Assembly: GCA_036381175.1 (NCBI GenBank)
Contig: DASVDI010000019.1
Location: 1-64,000 of the forward strand
Origin: JAJUFS01 sp036381175
GTDB taxonomy: Bacteria; Pseudomonadota; Gammaproteobacteria; Natronospirales; JAJUFS01
Length of the DNA stretch: 64,000 nucleotides
Direction of reading: 5' to 3'
Of the stretch, positions 1 to 8,642 are shown piece by piece; position 1 is the stretch's first letter, and each line of letters begins with the position of its first letter. Position numbers and translations under genes: made by a program. The notes beneath the pieces are model-generated. The model did not search any database, was not told where the DNA came from, and worked only from the letters and a program-made list of their open reading frames with translations.

Positions 1-315
1 GTGCATGTCGAGGATGCAGGCTTCCTCGTTAAACCGTCTGCAAAACGTTAGTTGCGAACGACGACAACTACGCTCTCGCGGCCTAAACCCCGCGTGCGGT
101 TGACCAGCTCGGGCCTGAACGGCTGAATCAACTGTAACTTAGCCAGGATAAGCGCAAGTAGTGTTCCGATGCCTGCGACGAAAACCCAAGGAACTCGCCA
201 GTCGTCTTCCCTGCCCGTCGGGTAGCGCCTGGTCAAACTCAAAGACGCGGATATGCATGTAGAGCCAAGAGCGGATCATCAGCGGACGCGGGTTCAAATC
301 CCGCCACCTCCACCA
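1..315 (+). ncRNA. ssrA: tmRNA (SsrA), 5' end missing
   Basis: Transfer-messenger RNA that rescues stalled ribosomes and tags the nascent peptide for proteolysis. The tag reading frame is at 54-86 and encodes ANDDNYALAA followed by TAA; with the alanine carried by tmRNA this gives AANDDNYALAA, close to the E. coli tag AANDENYALAA. The 3' tRNA-like part is at 282-315, with a T-arm (GCGGG TTCAAAT CCCGC), acceptor strand and encoded CCA. The first bases (GTGCATGTCGAGG) match the E. coli tmRNA about 40 nt from its 5' end, so the acceptor 5' strand lies just before the window. Confidence 0.95.
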
Positions 316-328
316 TCTGAAAACAAAA

Positions 329-355
329 AGGGCTGCCGTTCGGCAGCCCTTTTTT
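329..355 (+). terminator. Intrinsic terminator of ssrA
   Basis: A 9-bp stem AGGGCTGCC/GGCAGCCCT with a GTTC loop is followed by a run of T, 14 nt after the tmRNA CCA end. Confidence 0.9.
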
Positions 356-491
356 CTTGCGCATTCCAAACACGTGCAGAGGTTTGTCGCGCAATCGAAC
401 ATGACGCGTGATTGCACCTCAACCCGACACCGGATGGGAGTCGCCGCGGCATGACATGACACTGGCCGGCAATGATTTCCGGGAGATGCAC

Positions 492-1043
492 ATGAGCCAG
501 TTCAAGATACTTGTCGTTGTTGGCAGCCTCAGAAAGGAGTCGTTCAATCGAAAGCTCGCGAAAGGCATCGAAAAGCTCGCGCCCGACAACCTTTCCTTTG
601 CGCACGCAAAGATCGACGACCTGCCGCTTTATGACCAGGATGACGATGACAACCCGGCGGACTCCGTCAAGCGACTGAAACAGGCGATCCGGGATTCCGA
701 CGGCGTCATGTTCGTGACGCCGGAATACAACCGCTCTGTTCCCGGCGTGCTGAAAAACGCCATCGACCATGCCTCGCGACCCTACGGTCAAAGCGCCTGG
801 GCAGGAAAACCCGCCGGCATCATCGGTGCGTCCATCGGCTCCATCGGCACCGCCATCGCGCAACAACACCTGCGCAACTCACTCGCCTACCTCGACATGC
901 CGACGCTCGGGCAGCCCGAAGCGTTCATCCACGTCACCGACGGCCTGTTCGAAAAAGACGGCAGCATCGGTCCCGCAAGCCGCGATTTTTTGCAGGACTG
1001 GATCAACCGGTTCGCCGAGTGGGTGAAACGGCATAACGCGTGA
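492..1043 (+). CDS. NAD(P)H-dependent FMN reductase-family protein
   Basis: A 183-residue flavodoxin-fold reductase of the NADPH-dependent FMN reductase family (ChrR/YieF/azoreductase type), probably a cytosolic quinone, chromate or flavin reductase. It opens with the FMN phosphate-binding loop VGSLRKESFNRKLA near residue 10 and contains TPEYNRSVPGVLKNAIDHASRP near residue 80 (the conserved PEYN..P..LKNAID block) and GASIGSIGT near residue 115. The ATG at 492 is chosen because GGGAG lies 6 nt upstream; another in-frame ATG at 486 overlaps that site. It stands alone, convergent with the next gene. The substrate cannot be told from sequence. Confidence 0.88.
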   Translation: MSQFKILVVVGSLRKESFNRKLAKGIEKLAPDNLSFAHAKIDDLPLYDQDDDDNPADSVKRLKQAIRDSDGVMFVTPEYNRSVPGVLKNAIDHASRPYGQSAWAGKPAGIIGASIGSIGTAIAQQHLRNSLAYLDMPTLGQPEAFIHVTDGLFEKDGSIGPASRDFLQDWINRFAEWVKRHNA

Positions 1044-1114
1044 CGCCGAAACGACGGACAGGACCTACGAATCCCATGCGGTAGCGCCTTTGGAGACGCA
1101 CTGCGATTCAAGCC

Positions 1115-1840
1115 TCATTTCCCGAACAGGATTTCCTTCGCTTCAACCGACATCACATGCTGCTTGTCCTTGAGCACACTCATGCCACGCTTCACGGCAT
1201 CGCGCGCGACGACGCGTTGCAGCCACTCGTGCACTTTCGGGTAGTCCTTGATGTCAATACCAATATTCGCAAAGGTCATCGTCCAGGCGAACATTGAAAT
1301 ATCCGCAATGGAATAATTGCGGCCCGCGAAATACGGTGCTTGTGAAAGATGCTTGTCCATCACCCCGTAAAGACGATTCGCTTCTTTCGTGTAACGATCA
1401 ATGGCGTAAGGAACTTTCGTGTCCGCGAAGACGCTGAAGTGATACGCCTGGCCGAGCATCGGCCCGATGCTGCCAACCTGGAAGAACAGCCATTGCAGTG
1501 TTGTGTAGCGCGTGGCGGGATCCGTTGAAAGAAACTTGCCGGTTTTCTCCGCGAGATAAACAAGAATCGCGCCGGATTCGAACAGCGCAATTTCCTTGTC
1601 CCCAGGACCTTGCATGTCGACGAGTGCAGGAATCTTGTTGTTCGGAGAAATGCGCAAGAAACCTGGCTCGTGCTGATCGCCCTTCGTGATGTCGATCGGA
1701 TGCAACTCGTACGGCAAGCCGGTTTCTTCGAGCATGATGAAAGGTTTCTGGCCGTTCGGTGTCGGCCAGGAGTAAAGATGAAGGCTAGCGTACTCCGGCA
1801 TGTCGATTCCCGTAGTGTGAGAAATATTCGCGTCCAGCAT
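1115..1840 (-). CDS. Glutathione S-transferase, YghU/YfcG (Nu)-like
   Basis: Glutathione S-transferase of the disulfide-bond oxidoreductase (YfcG/YghU, Nu-class) kind, 241 residues. The N-terminal thioredoxin-like domain has LYSWPTPNGQKP, where the conserved TPNG replaces the usual Ser/Tyr region, then NNKIPALVD and FESGAILVYLAEKTG; the rest is the helical GST domain. Such enzymes use two glutathione molecules to reduce disulfides or peroxides in the cytosol. A second in-frame ATG at 1801 (giving 228 residues beginning MPEYASLHL) fits the family start better; neither has a strong ribosome binding site. It is convergent with the flavin reductase. Confidence 0.85.
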   Translation of the reverse strand: MLDANISHTTGIDMPEYASLHLYSWPTPNGQKPFIMLEETGLPYELHPIDITKGDQHEPGFLRISPNNKIPALVDMQGPGDKEIALFESGAILVYLAEKTGKFLSTDPATRYTTLQWLFFQVGSIGPMLGQAYHFSVFADTKVPYAIDRYTKEANRLYGVMDKHLSQAPYFAGRNYSIADISMFAWTMTFANIGIDIKDYPKVHEWLQRVVARDAVKRGMSVLKDKQHVMSVEAKEILFGK

Positions 1841-1950
1841 AAGTCCATGCGGAACGTTTTTGAAATCCCCAGCACTTGCGCGTGGCTCTTATGTTCAACC
1901 AGCAATCCGGAATCGCGCTCGGAGAGCGCTCCTGCATGCACATTCATACA

Positions 1951-1990
1951 TCCTGTAAATCCCGAAAAATCCTGTTAATCCTGTCCATTG
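1951..1990. repeat. Partial copy of the AACAGGATT dispersed repeat
   Basis: The run contains TCCTGTAAATCC, AAAATCCTGTTAATCCTG and CCATTG, which is one arm of the longer inverted repeat found complete at 13047, 60679, 61422 and 63039. The second arm is absent here. It lies between the OPT transporter terminator and the GST gene. Confidence 0.75.
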
Positions 1991-1999
1991 CTCTTCAAT

Positions 2000-2030
2000 A
2001 AAAAAGGCCGGAACACGTCCGGCCTTTTTT
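2000..2030 (-). terminator. Intrinsic terminator of the OPT transporter gene
   Basis: The stem AAAAAGGCCGG/CCGGCCTTTTT with an AACACGT loop has a T-run on either strand. It lies 19 nt after the stop codon of the minus-strand OPT gene. Confidence 0.85.
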
Positions 2031-2048
2031 CCAAAGGAGAACCTCTGT

Positions 2049-4019
2049 TCAGGTTTCGCGCAGGCAACGCCGCGCGAACCATGTCACGAGGAAACCGAAC
2101 GCAACCAGCCCGACGAGTTGCGCGATCCAGTGCGCGCCAAGCCACTCCATGCCGAAGCCTTCCGGCTTGCGATCCATGATGAATGCCGCACCCGCGATGC
2201 CGACGCCGAGCAGGCCTTCGCCGCCGACGAATCCGGAACCGAGCAGCACGCCGCGATCACGGCGCGCGGTGGCTTCTTCATCATTCTTCGCGCGACGTTC
2301 CAGCCACAGTTTCAACAAGCCGCCAAGGAACAGCGGCGTCATGGTGGAAACCGGCAGGTATACGCCAACTGCGAATGGCAGCGACGGAATGCGGAACAAC
2401 TCGCACAACACGGCAATACCGACACCGATGCCAACAAGTCCCCACGGCAGCGACTGATCGAGCACGCCGTCGATGACGAGTTTCATCAGCGTTGCTTGCG
2501 GCGCTGGCAGTTCCTGGCTGCCGAAACCGAAAGTTTCGGCGAGCAACAACACGGAAAGACACACGAAGGTTGCGGAGGTGAGTACGCCAACCAGTTCGCC
2601 GATCTGCTGGCGGCGCGGCGTTGCGCCAAGGAGATAACCGGTTTTCAGATCCTGCGACGTATCGCCGGCAATCGATGCCGCAATCGCGACCACGCAACCG
2701 ACGGTCAACGCCGCCGCCTTGCCCGCCATGTCCGTCCAGCCCATCACGAGGAACACGCCCGCCGTGCCGAGCAAGGCCGCGATCGTCATGCCACTGGTCG
2801 GGTTCGACGTGACGCCAACAAGACCGACAATGCGCGAGGCAACAGTGACGAAGAAAAACGCAAAGACAATCACGCAGACCGCGGCTACAGCACGCTGACC
2901 GAAACTTTCGAGTGCACCGAACGGTGTTTCGACAATGGCGAGCATCAGGCCGACCGCAAGCACGCCGATGCCGACAACTTTCAACGGCAGGTCGATATCC
3001 GTGCGTTTCGTGACCGGCGCATTGTCACCGGCTTCAACACGATCCTTCAGCTCCGCAGCACCGATGCGAAAGGATTGCAGCATTACCGGAATGCTTTTCA
3101 CGAGCGTGATGATACCCGCCGCCGCAACGACGCCCGCGCCGATGTAGCGCACGTAGCGTGTCCACAACTGCGATGGTGACATTTCGCTGATGAGCAGCTG
3201 CGTTTCCGGAAACAGCGGCATCATTCTGCCTTCACCCCAGTACGCGATCGCGGGAATGATGATGAGCGACGACAGCAGTCCGCCGCCGACCATTACCGCG
3301 GCAATGCGCGGCCCGAGAATGTAGCCGACGCCGAACAACGCCGCCGACAGGTCCATGCCAACCTGCCCTTTCTTCAGGAACGGAATATTGAAATGCACAT
3401 CCGCGGGAATGACTTTCGCCCATGAAGTGAGCGCCTTGAATGCAGCACCGCCCGCGAGCCCCCAGAAAATATTCTTCGCGTGTGCGCCGCCGACTTCACT
3501 CGCGACCAGCACATGCGCGCACGCCGTGCCTTCGGGATACGGCAAGTTGCCGTGCTCACGCTCGATGAGGAATCGCCTGAGCGGAATCATGAACAACACG
3601 CCGATCAGTCCGCCCGCCATCGCGAGCAGCGTCATCTGCAGCAGCGACGGCGCAAGCCCCCAGAGAAACAAGGCCGGCAAAGTGAAGATCACACCACTGG
3701 CGACAGAGCTCGATGCCGAGCCAACCGTTTGCGAGATATTCGCTTCGAGAATGTTCGAGCCGACGCCGGCACGACGCAGCGCCTGGAACGCGGCAACCGT
3801 CATGACCGCAATCGGGATCGAGGTGCTGATGGTCAGCCCCGCGCGCAGGCCAAGGTAGGCATTCGCCGCGCCGAACACGATGCCGAACAGGATGCCGAAA
3901 AACAGTGACTTGATGGTGAACTCGGCGAATGATTCGCTCGCCGGCACGTAAGGTTGATAGGTTTCGCCCGGTTTCAGCGCGCGATGCGCGCTGTCCGGCA
4001 GGCCGCGTCGTTCGTTCAC
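2049..4019 (-). CDS. OPT-family oligopeptide transporter
   Basis: Polytopic inner-membrane transporter of 656 residues in the oligopeptide transporter (OPT) family, which takes up small peptides or metal chelates in symport with protons. Family signatures are visible: GAANAYLGLRAGLTISTSIPIAV near residue 50, ANISQTVGSASSSVASGVIFTLPA near 95, PEGTACAHVL near 160, and TSNPTSGMTIAALLGTAGVFLV near 405. Many hydrophobic segments span the whole protein. The start is GTG, preceded by GGGGAG 7 nt upstream. It is a single gene with its own terminator. The substrate is unknown. Confidence 0.9.
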   Translation of the reverse strand: MNERRGLPDSAHRALKPGETYQPYVPASESFAEFTIKSLFFGILFGIVFGAANAYLGLRAGLTISTSIPIAVMTVAAFQALRRAGVGSNILEANISQTVGSASSSVASGVIFTLPALFLWGLAPSLLQMTLLAMAGGLIGVLFMIPLRRFLIEREHGNLPYPEGTACAHVLVASEVGGAHAKNIFWGLAGGAAFKALTSWAKVIPADVHFNIPFLKKGQVGMDLSAALFGVGYILGPRIAAVMVGGGLLSSLIIIPAIAYWGEGRMMPLFPETQLLISEMSPSQLWTRYVRYIGAGVVAAAGIITLVKSIPVMLQSFRIGAAELKDRVEAGDNAPVTKRTDIDLPLKVVGIGVLAVGLMLAIVETPFGALESFGQRAVAAVCVIVFAFFFVTVASRIVGLVGVTSNPTSGMTIAALLGTAGVFLVMGWTDMAGKAAALTVGCVVAIAASIAGDTSQDLKTGYLLGATPRRQQIGELVGVLTSATFVCLSVLLLAETFGFGSQELPAPQATLMKLVIDGVLDQSLPWGLVGIGVGIAVLCELFRIPSLPFAVGVYLPVSTMTPLFLGGLLKLWLERRAKNDEEATARRDRGVLLGSGFVGGEGLLGVGIAGAAFIMDRKPEGFGMEWLGAHWIAQLVGLVAFGFLVTWFARRCLRET

Positions 4020-4141
4020 GTTGGTTCTCCCCGGAGGTTTTTATTACGGCCAAACGGGCCGGATTGAAAACAGCGGCAGAGGTTAACCCGGTTTTCTTTT
4101 GGAATGAAAGAAGACGAGCAATGGATCGTTCGTGCAGCAGG

Positions 4142-4221
4142 TGTAGCCCGGATAGAGCACAGCGAAATCCGGGAAACCGAAGCCGTCAAACCTGGATTTC
4201 GCTGCGCTCTATCCAGGCTGC
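4142..4221. repeat. TAGCCCGGAT inverted repeat, copy 1
   Basis: An imperfect palindrome: TGTAGCCCGGATAGAGCACA at the left pairs with a right arm ending TATCCAGGCTGCG, and GCGAAATCC pairs with GGATTTCGC inside. A related copy is at 26930-27036. It sits in the gap 4020-4325 between two minus-strand genes, which otherwise holds only the protease terminator. Confidence 0.75.
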
Positions 4222-4262
4222 GAAGATGCTGTCAATCCTGTCCGTTCTTCCACTTTGCTTGC

Positions 4263-4292
4263 AAAAAAAACGGCCACCGCATGCGGTGGCCG
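4263..4292 (-). terminator. Intrinsic terminator of the S8 protease gene
   Basis: A perfect palindrome CGGCCACCGC/GCGGTGGCCG (4271-4292) is followed, read on the minus strand, by an 8-base T-run. It lies 33 nt after the protease stop codon. Confidence 0.88.
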
Positions 4293-4325
4293 TTTTCCGA
4301 TCGATACAATTCGATCAGTAACGCA

Positions 4326-5732
4326 TTACTCAGTGACAGCAGCCGCGGCATTCACCGCGCCGTTGCCATGCACGTCATCATTCTTCTTCCAGCCGTAATC
4401 GGTGGCTGTACGTTCCAGCTCCGCAACCACATCATCCGGATCCATCTCGCCGCCATTCCTGGCGATGATCAGCGCGGCGATGCCCGCAACGTGCGGCGCC
4501 GCCATCGACGTTCCCGCCGACCAGCCCCAGCCGTTGCTGATGGTGGACATCACCATGTCGAGCACCCAGCAGTACTGGATCACGCCGCCGATGAGACAGA
4601 TGTCATTGCCCGGAAGGATGAAGTCGCCACCCGGCGCGCTGAAGTCGATGCCGGTCTTGCCGTAATTGGAATACGAGGCGAGATTGTTGAACGGCGTGTT
4701 GAACGGATCCATCGCCCAGCCGATAGGCGCTGTCGCGGAAATCGACACAACGTTTTTAAGTTCTGCCGGAACCTTCACGTCGCTCTTGTTGTGATCGAGA
4801 TCTGTCGCTTCATTGCCAGCGGAGGCGATCAATGTCACGCCTGCGTTGTGCGCGTAATCGGCCGCACGCTGCAGCATCTGCAGCAAATGCGCGCAATCGC
4901 GGGCCGGGAAATGTTCGGTTTCGCCGGTCGGATTGCCCGCTTCATCCAGCACCGGGAATGTGCAATTGCGCGGAATCGTCGCGCCCAGCGACATGTTGAT
5001 CACGTCCGCGCCGACATTCGCCGCATGCACCATGCCGGCTGCAATGCCGCCAAAAGCGCCGCTGCCAGTAACCTCGGAAAGCACCTTCACTGCGACGATC
5101 TCGGCCTCCGGTGCAATGCCGATCGTGCCCAGGCCGTTGTCCGCGGCAGCAATCGTTCCGGCGGTATGCGTGCCGTGGTTGAAATAGAAGCCAGGCTGAA
5201 TGTTCCAGTCCTCACCCGGCACGAACGATTCGCTCAATGCCACGTTGAGGTTTGGCGCAAGGTCCGGATGCTCCGCATCGATGCCGGAATCCAGCACCGC
5301 AACACGCACGCCGGCACCGAAATAGCCTGCGTTCCAGGCGCCGGCGGCGTCAACCGCCTGGTGGCCCCATTGGAGATCGAAATAGAAGTCGTCATCGCCG
5401 CTGACCGGCGGATTGGCGTACGCCTCTTCCATGGAGATTGTCACCGGCATTTGCGGCGAAACCATTCGCACGGCGACATTCGCCGCGATTCCCTGGATAC
5501 CGTTGATATTGGCGCCGTTGCTGCGGAAATCCGGATCACTCGACTCGACAATGGCGACGCCGATTTCAGGTACGAGCGTGGTGACATGACCACCCGCCGC
5601 TTCCACCTGCGCCGTGATGTCGGCAGGCAGGCCATTCTTGGAAATGATGATGAACGAATCGGCCATTGCCGGGGCGGCGAGCAGGCCGGCCGCGGAACAG
5701 GCCGCTATGAGAAGGTTGCGTGTCGCACTCAT
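4326..5732 (-). CDS. Secreted subtilisin-like serine protease (peptidase S8)
   Basis: Exported subtilase of 468 residues. Residues 1-24 form a Sec signal peptide ending APAMA. Residues 25-90 resemble an I9-type propeptide (SFIIISKNGLPADITAQVEAAG). The catalytic triad is visible: Asp148 in VAVLDSGID, His186 in NHGTHTAGTIA and Ser409 in GTSMAAPHVAG; the oxyanion Asn lies in IASAGNEATD. The protein ends soon after the catalytic domain, with no autotransporter or pre-peptidase C-terminal domain, so it is probably a free periplasmic or extracellular protease. The ATG has AGGGGG upstream. It is a monocistronic gene with its own terminator. Confidence 0.93.
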   Translation of the reverse strand: MSATRNLLIAACSAAGLLAAPAMADSFIIISKNGLPADITAQVEAAGGHVTTLVPEIGVAIVESSDPDFRSNGANINGIQGIAANVAVRMVSPQMPVTISMEEAYANPPVSGDDDFYFDLQWGHQAVDAAGAWNAGYFGAGVRVAVLDSGIDAEHPDLAPNLNVALSESFVPGEDWNIQPGFYFNHGTHTAGTIAAADNGLGTIGIAPEAEIVAVKVLSEVTGSGAFGGIAAGMVHAANVGADVINMSLGATIPRNCTFPVLDEAGNPTGETEHFPARDCAHLLQMLQRAADYAHNAGVTLIASAGNEATDLDHNKSDVKVPAELKNVVSISATAPIGWAMDPFNTPFNNLASYSNYGKTGIDFSAPGGDFILPGNDICLIGGVIQYCWVLDMVMSTISNGWGWSAGTSMAAPHVAGIAALIIARNGGEMDPDDVVAELERTATDYGWKKNDDVHGNGAVNAAAAVTE

Positions 5733-5836
5733 GGTAAATCCCCCTGTAATTTCAGAGACCGGGAACCGGTAATTTCCGCCATCCCCCGATGGCAGATTTA
5801 CGGAGTGTACTCATCGAGCGGGGGAAATCCAGTCCG

Positions 5837-7381
5837 TTAAAGCCACGTACGAAAAGCCACGGGCTCAAGTGTTTCCTGTATGAGTTGTTCACCTTGCAAC
5901 AGGAACAGTTTTGCACCGCGGGAAAACCGGAAGACACGATAGATGTGGAATCGGCTGGGATGCTGGCGCGCGCGTTCGATCTCGCGGTGCGTCAAGGTAA
6001 ACGGAAAACGCGCACCGTAATTGGTCGTCTTGACGCAGATGAACCGTTCGCTGCCATCCTCATCCAGTGAACGAATGTCGTAGCCGAAACTTTCGCCGTA
6101 GGTCTGCGACTGCCACGACACCTTGTCGATCGAATCCTTCATGCCCGCCTCGCGCAAGCGCGCACGCTCGAAGGCGAGCACGAAGCGCTCTCCCGCCATG
6201 CCGAGGTTGTGGTTCCGCGCTTCGCGCACGCGGTAGTCGATCTCGTTGACGCCGGTCGGATGCCAGGCCGGCCGTGCCGCAGGCCGGAAAGCAGACCGCT
6301 CCGGCGTTGCGACCCAGTGGGCTTTCGCGTCGTCCAGCTCGACAGGAATGCTGGCCGCGGGAGGAACTTCGTCGATCCAGAGCGCTTCGATCAGTTCCGG
6401 ATTGCCTTCGATGAACACCTGCACGGCGGTTTCCAGGTCATCGCTGAAGCCTTTTTCGGGCGGAAAGCTGTCCGCGAACGGCAGGCCCGTTTCCGCCAGG
6501 ACCGCGCTGACGTGGCGGTGTTCGCGATCAATACGATCGGCATCGTTCTCGCCAAGCTCCTTGAGAATGCGATTGCGATGATCCGCCTTGCTGTAGAGCT
6601 CGCCCTGCAACTCGGCATCCAGCAGGATGAAATAGTTCTGGACCAGGATTTCGAAGCGGCGCTCCGGCGTGAGCGGCTGAGGCCGTGACGCAGCCGCAAC
6701 GGCATCGCCAGCGACGCGCTTGCGGCGTTCCTCCGCCTCGCGTTGCCGGATTTTCTCGAGCCGCGCCTCGCGTTCGCGCTTGAGCGCGTCCTGCTCGTCC
6801 GGCTTCGCTGTCGCGGCGGGTTCTGGCGCAGGAGGCTGTTGCGGTTTTTCGGCGGGTGCTTCGCGTGTTGGGGATTTCGGCACGGATGGCGTGGCTGATG
6901 GCGCGGCCGGTTTCGACAGCGTCTTTTCCGCGGACTTGCCAGTCGCCGCATTCCACGCCTGCTCCAGTGCGGCGGCGACAGCGTCGGGGATTTTTACACC
7001 CGATTCGCGGATGTCCCAGACGAACTTGCCGAACGCGCCGCCCTTGAGATCGACGCGCGGCAGCACCACGCGATTCACGGCATTTTCGATGGCGGTGAAA
7101 CGCACATCGACAACCAGCGTATTGCGTCCGCGGTTCGCGTCCTGCACATCCACATTGGCCGCCTCGTAGGAACCGCGCACGATTTCACCGCGCGCGAAAA
7201 TGCCGCGCGGCTCACGGCCCTGGCGAATGAACCACGCAACATCGCCATTGAAAATCCGGCGATTACTGCCGCAGCTCCACTGGCGCACCACCGGCGCGCC
7301 GCGCCCGAGCTGCTCGGCCTGCTCGCCGATACTGCGCCAGTCCCACTTCGTCGGATCCCAGCTGAAAAGATAAACCGCCAT
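5837..7381 (-). CDS. EVE-like domain plus DUF3883 protein
   Basis: A 514-residue protein in three parts. Residues 1-110 resemble an EVE/PUA-like domain (LFSWDPTKWDW, then VRQWSCGSNRRIFNGDVAWFIRQG), a fold that often binds modified bases. Residues about 165-260 are a Pro/Ala-rich, highly charged linker (KREREARLEKIRQREAEERRKR). Residues about 395-514 match DUF3883, a nuclease-like fold of the PD-(D/E)XK type: GMAGERFVLAFE, then GESFGYDIRS, then FICVKTT. The usual IEVKTT motif here reads ICVKTT, so the expected Glu is Cys (about residue 449). The ATG at 7381 is preceded by AAGGAAG. It is a lone gene, divergent from a lipoprotein. A role in restricting modified DNA is inference only. Confidence 0.75.
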   Translation of the reverse strand: MAVYLFSWDPTKWDWRSIGEQAEQLGRGAPVVRQWSCGSNRRIFNGDVAWFIRQGREPRGIFARGEIVRGSYEAANVDVQDANRGRNTLVVDVRFTAIENAVNRVVLPRVDLKGGAFGKFVWDIRESGVKIPDAVAAALEQAWNAATGKSAEKTLSKPAAPSATPSVPKSPTREAPAEKPQQPPAPEPAATAKPDEQDALKREREARLEKIRQREAEERRKRVAGDAVAAASRPQPLTPERRFEILVQNYFILLDAELQGELYSKADHRNRILKELGENDADRIDREHRHVSAVLAETGLPFADSFPPEKGFSDDLETAVQVFIEGNPELIEALWIDEVPPAASIPVELDDAKAHWVATPERSAFRPAARPAWHPTGVNEIDYRVREARNHNLGMAGERFVLAFERARLREAGMKDSIDKVSWQSQTYGESFGYDIRSLDEDGSERFICVKTTNYGARFPFTLTHREIERARQHPSRFHIYRVFRFSRGAKLFLLQGEQLIQETLEPVAFRTWL

Positions 7382-7516
7382 GGCGCAACACTTCCTTTTC
7401 AAACAAGCTTTCAGGTTAGGACATTCGCGCCGCCCGCGAATACCAATGACATCACGTTTCGCGGCGCGAATGCAGCATTCCGCCACTGGCCCGGCAACTG
7501 ACCTTATACTTCCGCC

Positions 7517-7984
7517 ATGCATCGATACCGGCCAATCCTTCGAATTGTCGCCCTGTTGCTGCTTGCCGCCAGCCTGCTTGCCTGCTCGCGCGGCGTGGAC
7601 TGGTCGAGCCGCGAGCGCGAGAACGCCGCGAACATCCAGGCCTCGCTGCAGGCGACCAGCAACGCGGCGAGCGTTGCCAACAGCATGACCGGAAACGATC
7701 CCGCCGCGCGGGAAAAACTGCTGCAGGCGCTACGCGCCGCACACCTTCATGCCGTGCGCGTCGAGGACAGCGTGCTCGACAAATTGCACCAGCGGATGTA
7801 CGGAAAGTTTCGTCTCGACTACCAGCGCGCGCTGGCGAGAATGATTCGCGCGTATGAAAACGGCGATCCTGATGCAGCACAGGAAGCGGCGCTGGAGATC
7901 CGCGATTTCATGGACTGGTACCGCCGTGAGAAGCACACCTTCCGCTGGTGGAGAGGCGGTCCGGGCAACGGCAGCGTCAATTGA
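7517..7984 (+). CDS. Small predicted lipoprotein, unknown function
   Basis: A 155-residue protein I do not recognise. Residues 1-23 form a lipoprotein signal with lipobox LLAC, so Cys23 would be acylated. The remainder is Ala/Arg-rich and mostly helical, and ends with RWWRGGPGNGSVN. No ribosome binding site is seen before the ATG; instead TATACT lies at 7505-7510, six bases before the start, so the mRNA may be leaderless. It is followed 49 bp later by the DUF1232 gene on the same strand. Confidence 0.65.
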   Translation: MHRYRPILRIVALLLLAASLLACSRGVDWSSRERENAANIQASLQATSNAASVANSMTGNDPAAREKLLQALRAAHLHAVRVEDSVLDKLHQRMYGKFRLDYQRALARMIRAYENGDPDAAQEAALEIRDFMDWYRREKHTFRWWRGGPGNGSVN

Positions 7985-8033
7985 CGCGACCACGGCGGGC
8001 GGCTAGTCTTTTCGCGGTTCACCGGCAGGAATT

Positions 8034-8579
8034 ATGACAATGACAATGCGAATCACATTCGACCTCAGCGACCGCGACATCCAGCATTTCAAGCGCATTT
8101 CAAAGAACGCCAAGGCCTTGGCCAAGGGCGCAAGCGAAAACGACATCATCGCCGCAACCGAAAAACTGCTCGCCCAGGTTCATTCGAAAACACCGGATTT
8201 CATCGGCGAACGGCTGGAGCGGTTGCGCAGTCTGCTCGCGATGTTGCGCGATACCGAATGGGGCCTGGCGGGAGCGGAGCGCGATCGCGTGCTGGCGGCG
8301 CTCGCTTATTTCTGTGATCCGGAAGACGTCATTCCCGATGCGACTCCGGGCTTCGGATTCCTCGATGACGCCATCATGGTCGAGCTGATCACGACGGAGC
8401 TGAAACACGAAATCGAAGCGTACGATGATTTCTGCAAGTACCGCGACAGCAAGCGCGGCAGCGTGTCCGCGTCCCGCGAAGACTGGCTGAAAAACCGGCG
8501 GCGGGAGCTTTTCGAGCGCATGCGCCGGCGCAATCGCCGCGACCGCGCCGACAACCGCGTTCGCATCCGCCTGTTCTGA
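8034..8579 (+). CDS. DUF1232 (YkvA-like) protein
   Basis: A 181-residue protein with a DUF1232 core near residues 85-120: ALAYFCDPEDVIPDATPGFGF followed by LDDAIMVE, the conserved block of YkvA-like proteins (Y-x3-P-x-D-x-I-P-D-x-x-P-x-x-G-x-x-D-D). The family is small and often membrane-associated, with unknown biochemical role. The C-terminus is very basic (RRRELFERMRRRNRRDRADNR) and could bind nucleic acid or acidic lipid. AGGA lies just before the ATG; in-frame ATG codons at 8040 and 8043-8048 are alternatives. It lies upstream of nhaC. Confidence 0.75.
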   Translation: MTMTMRITFDLSDRDIQHFKRISKNAKALAKGASENDIIAATEKLLAQVHSKTPDFIGERLERLRSLLAMLRDTEWGLAGAERDRVLAALAYFCDPEDVIPDATPGFGFLDDAIMVELITTELKHEIEAYDDFCKYRDSKRGSVSASREDWLKNRRRELFERMRRRNRRDRADNRVRIRLF

Positions 8580-8583
8580 TCAG

Positions 8584-8608
8584 GGCCGCGCCGCCTTGCG
8601 GCGCGGCC
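8584..8608 (+). other. GC-rich stem-loop between DUF1232 gene and nhaC
   Basis: GCCGCGCCGC and GCGGCGCGGC can form a 10-bp stem with a short CTT loop directly after the DUF1232 stop codon. No T-run follows, so it is probably an mRNA-stabilising or partial termination hairpin rather than a full terminator. Confidence 0.45.
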
Positions 8609-8642
8609 ACTTCCGTTCCGCGTTCTTTCTCACGGAGTCTCC

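Noticed and set aside
1..491. Prophage or genomic island inserted at tmRNA
   Set aside because: tmRNA 3' ends are common integration sites, but no integrase or duplicated CCA end follows; ordinary metabolic genes come next.
4104..5840. 578-codon ORF on the plus strand opposite the S8 protease
   Set aside because: The protease on the minus strand has signal peptide, triad and terminator; the opposite frame has Arg/His-rich low-information sequence caused by high GC codon bias.
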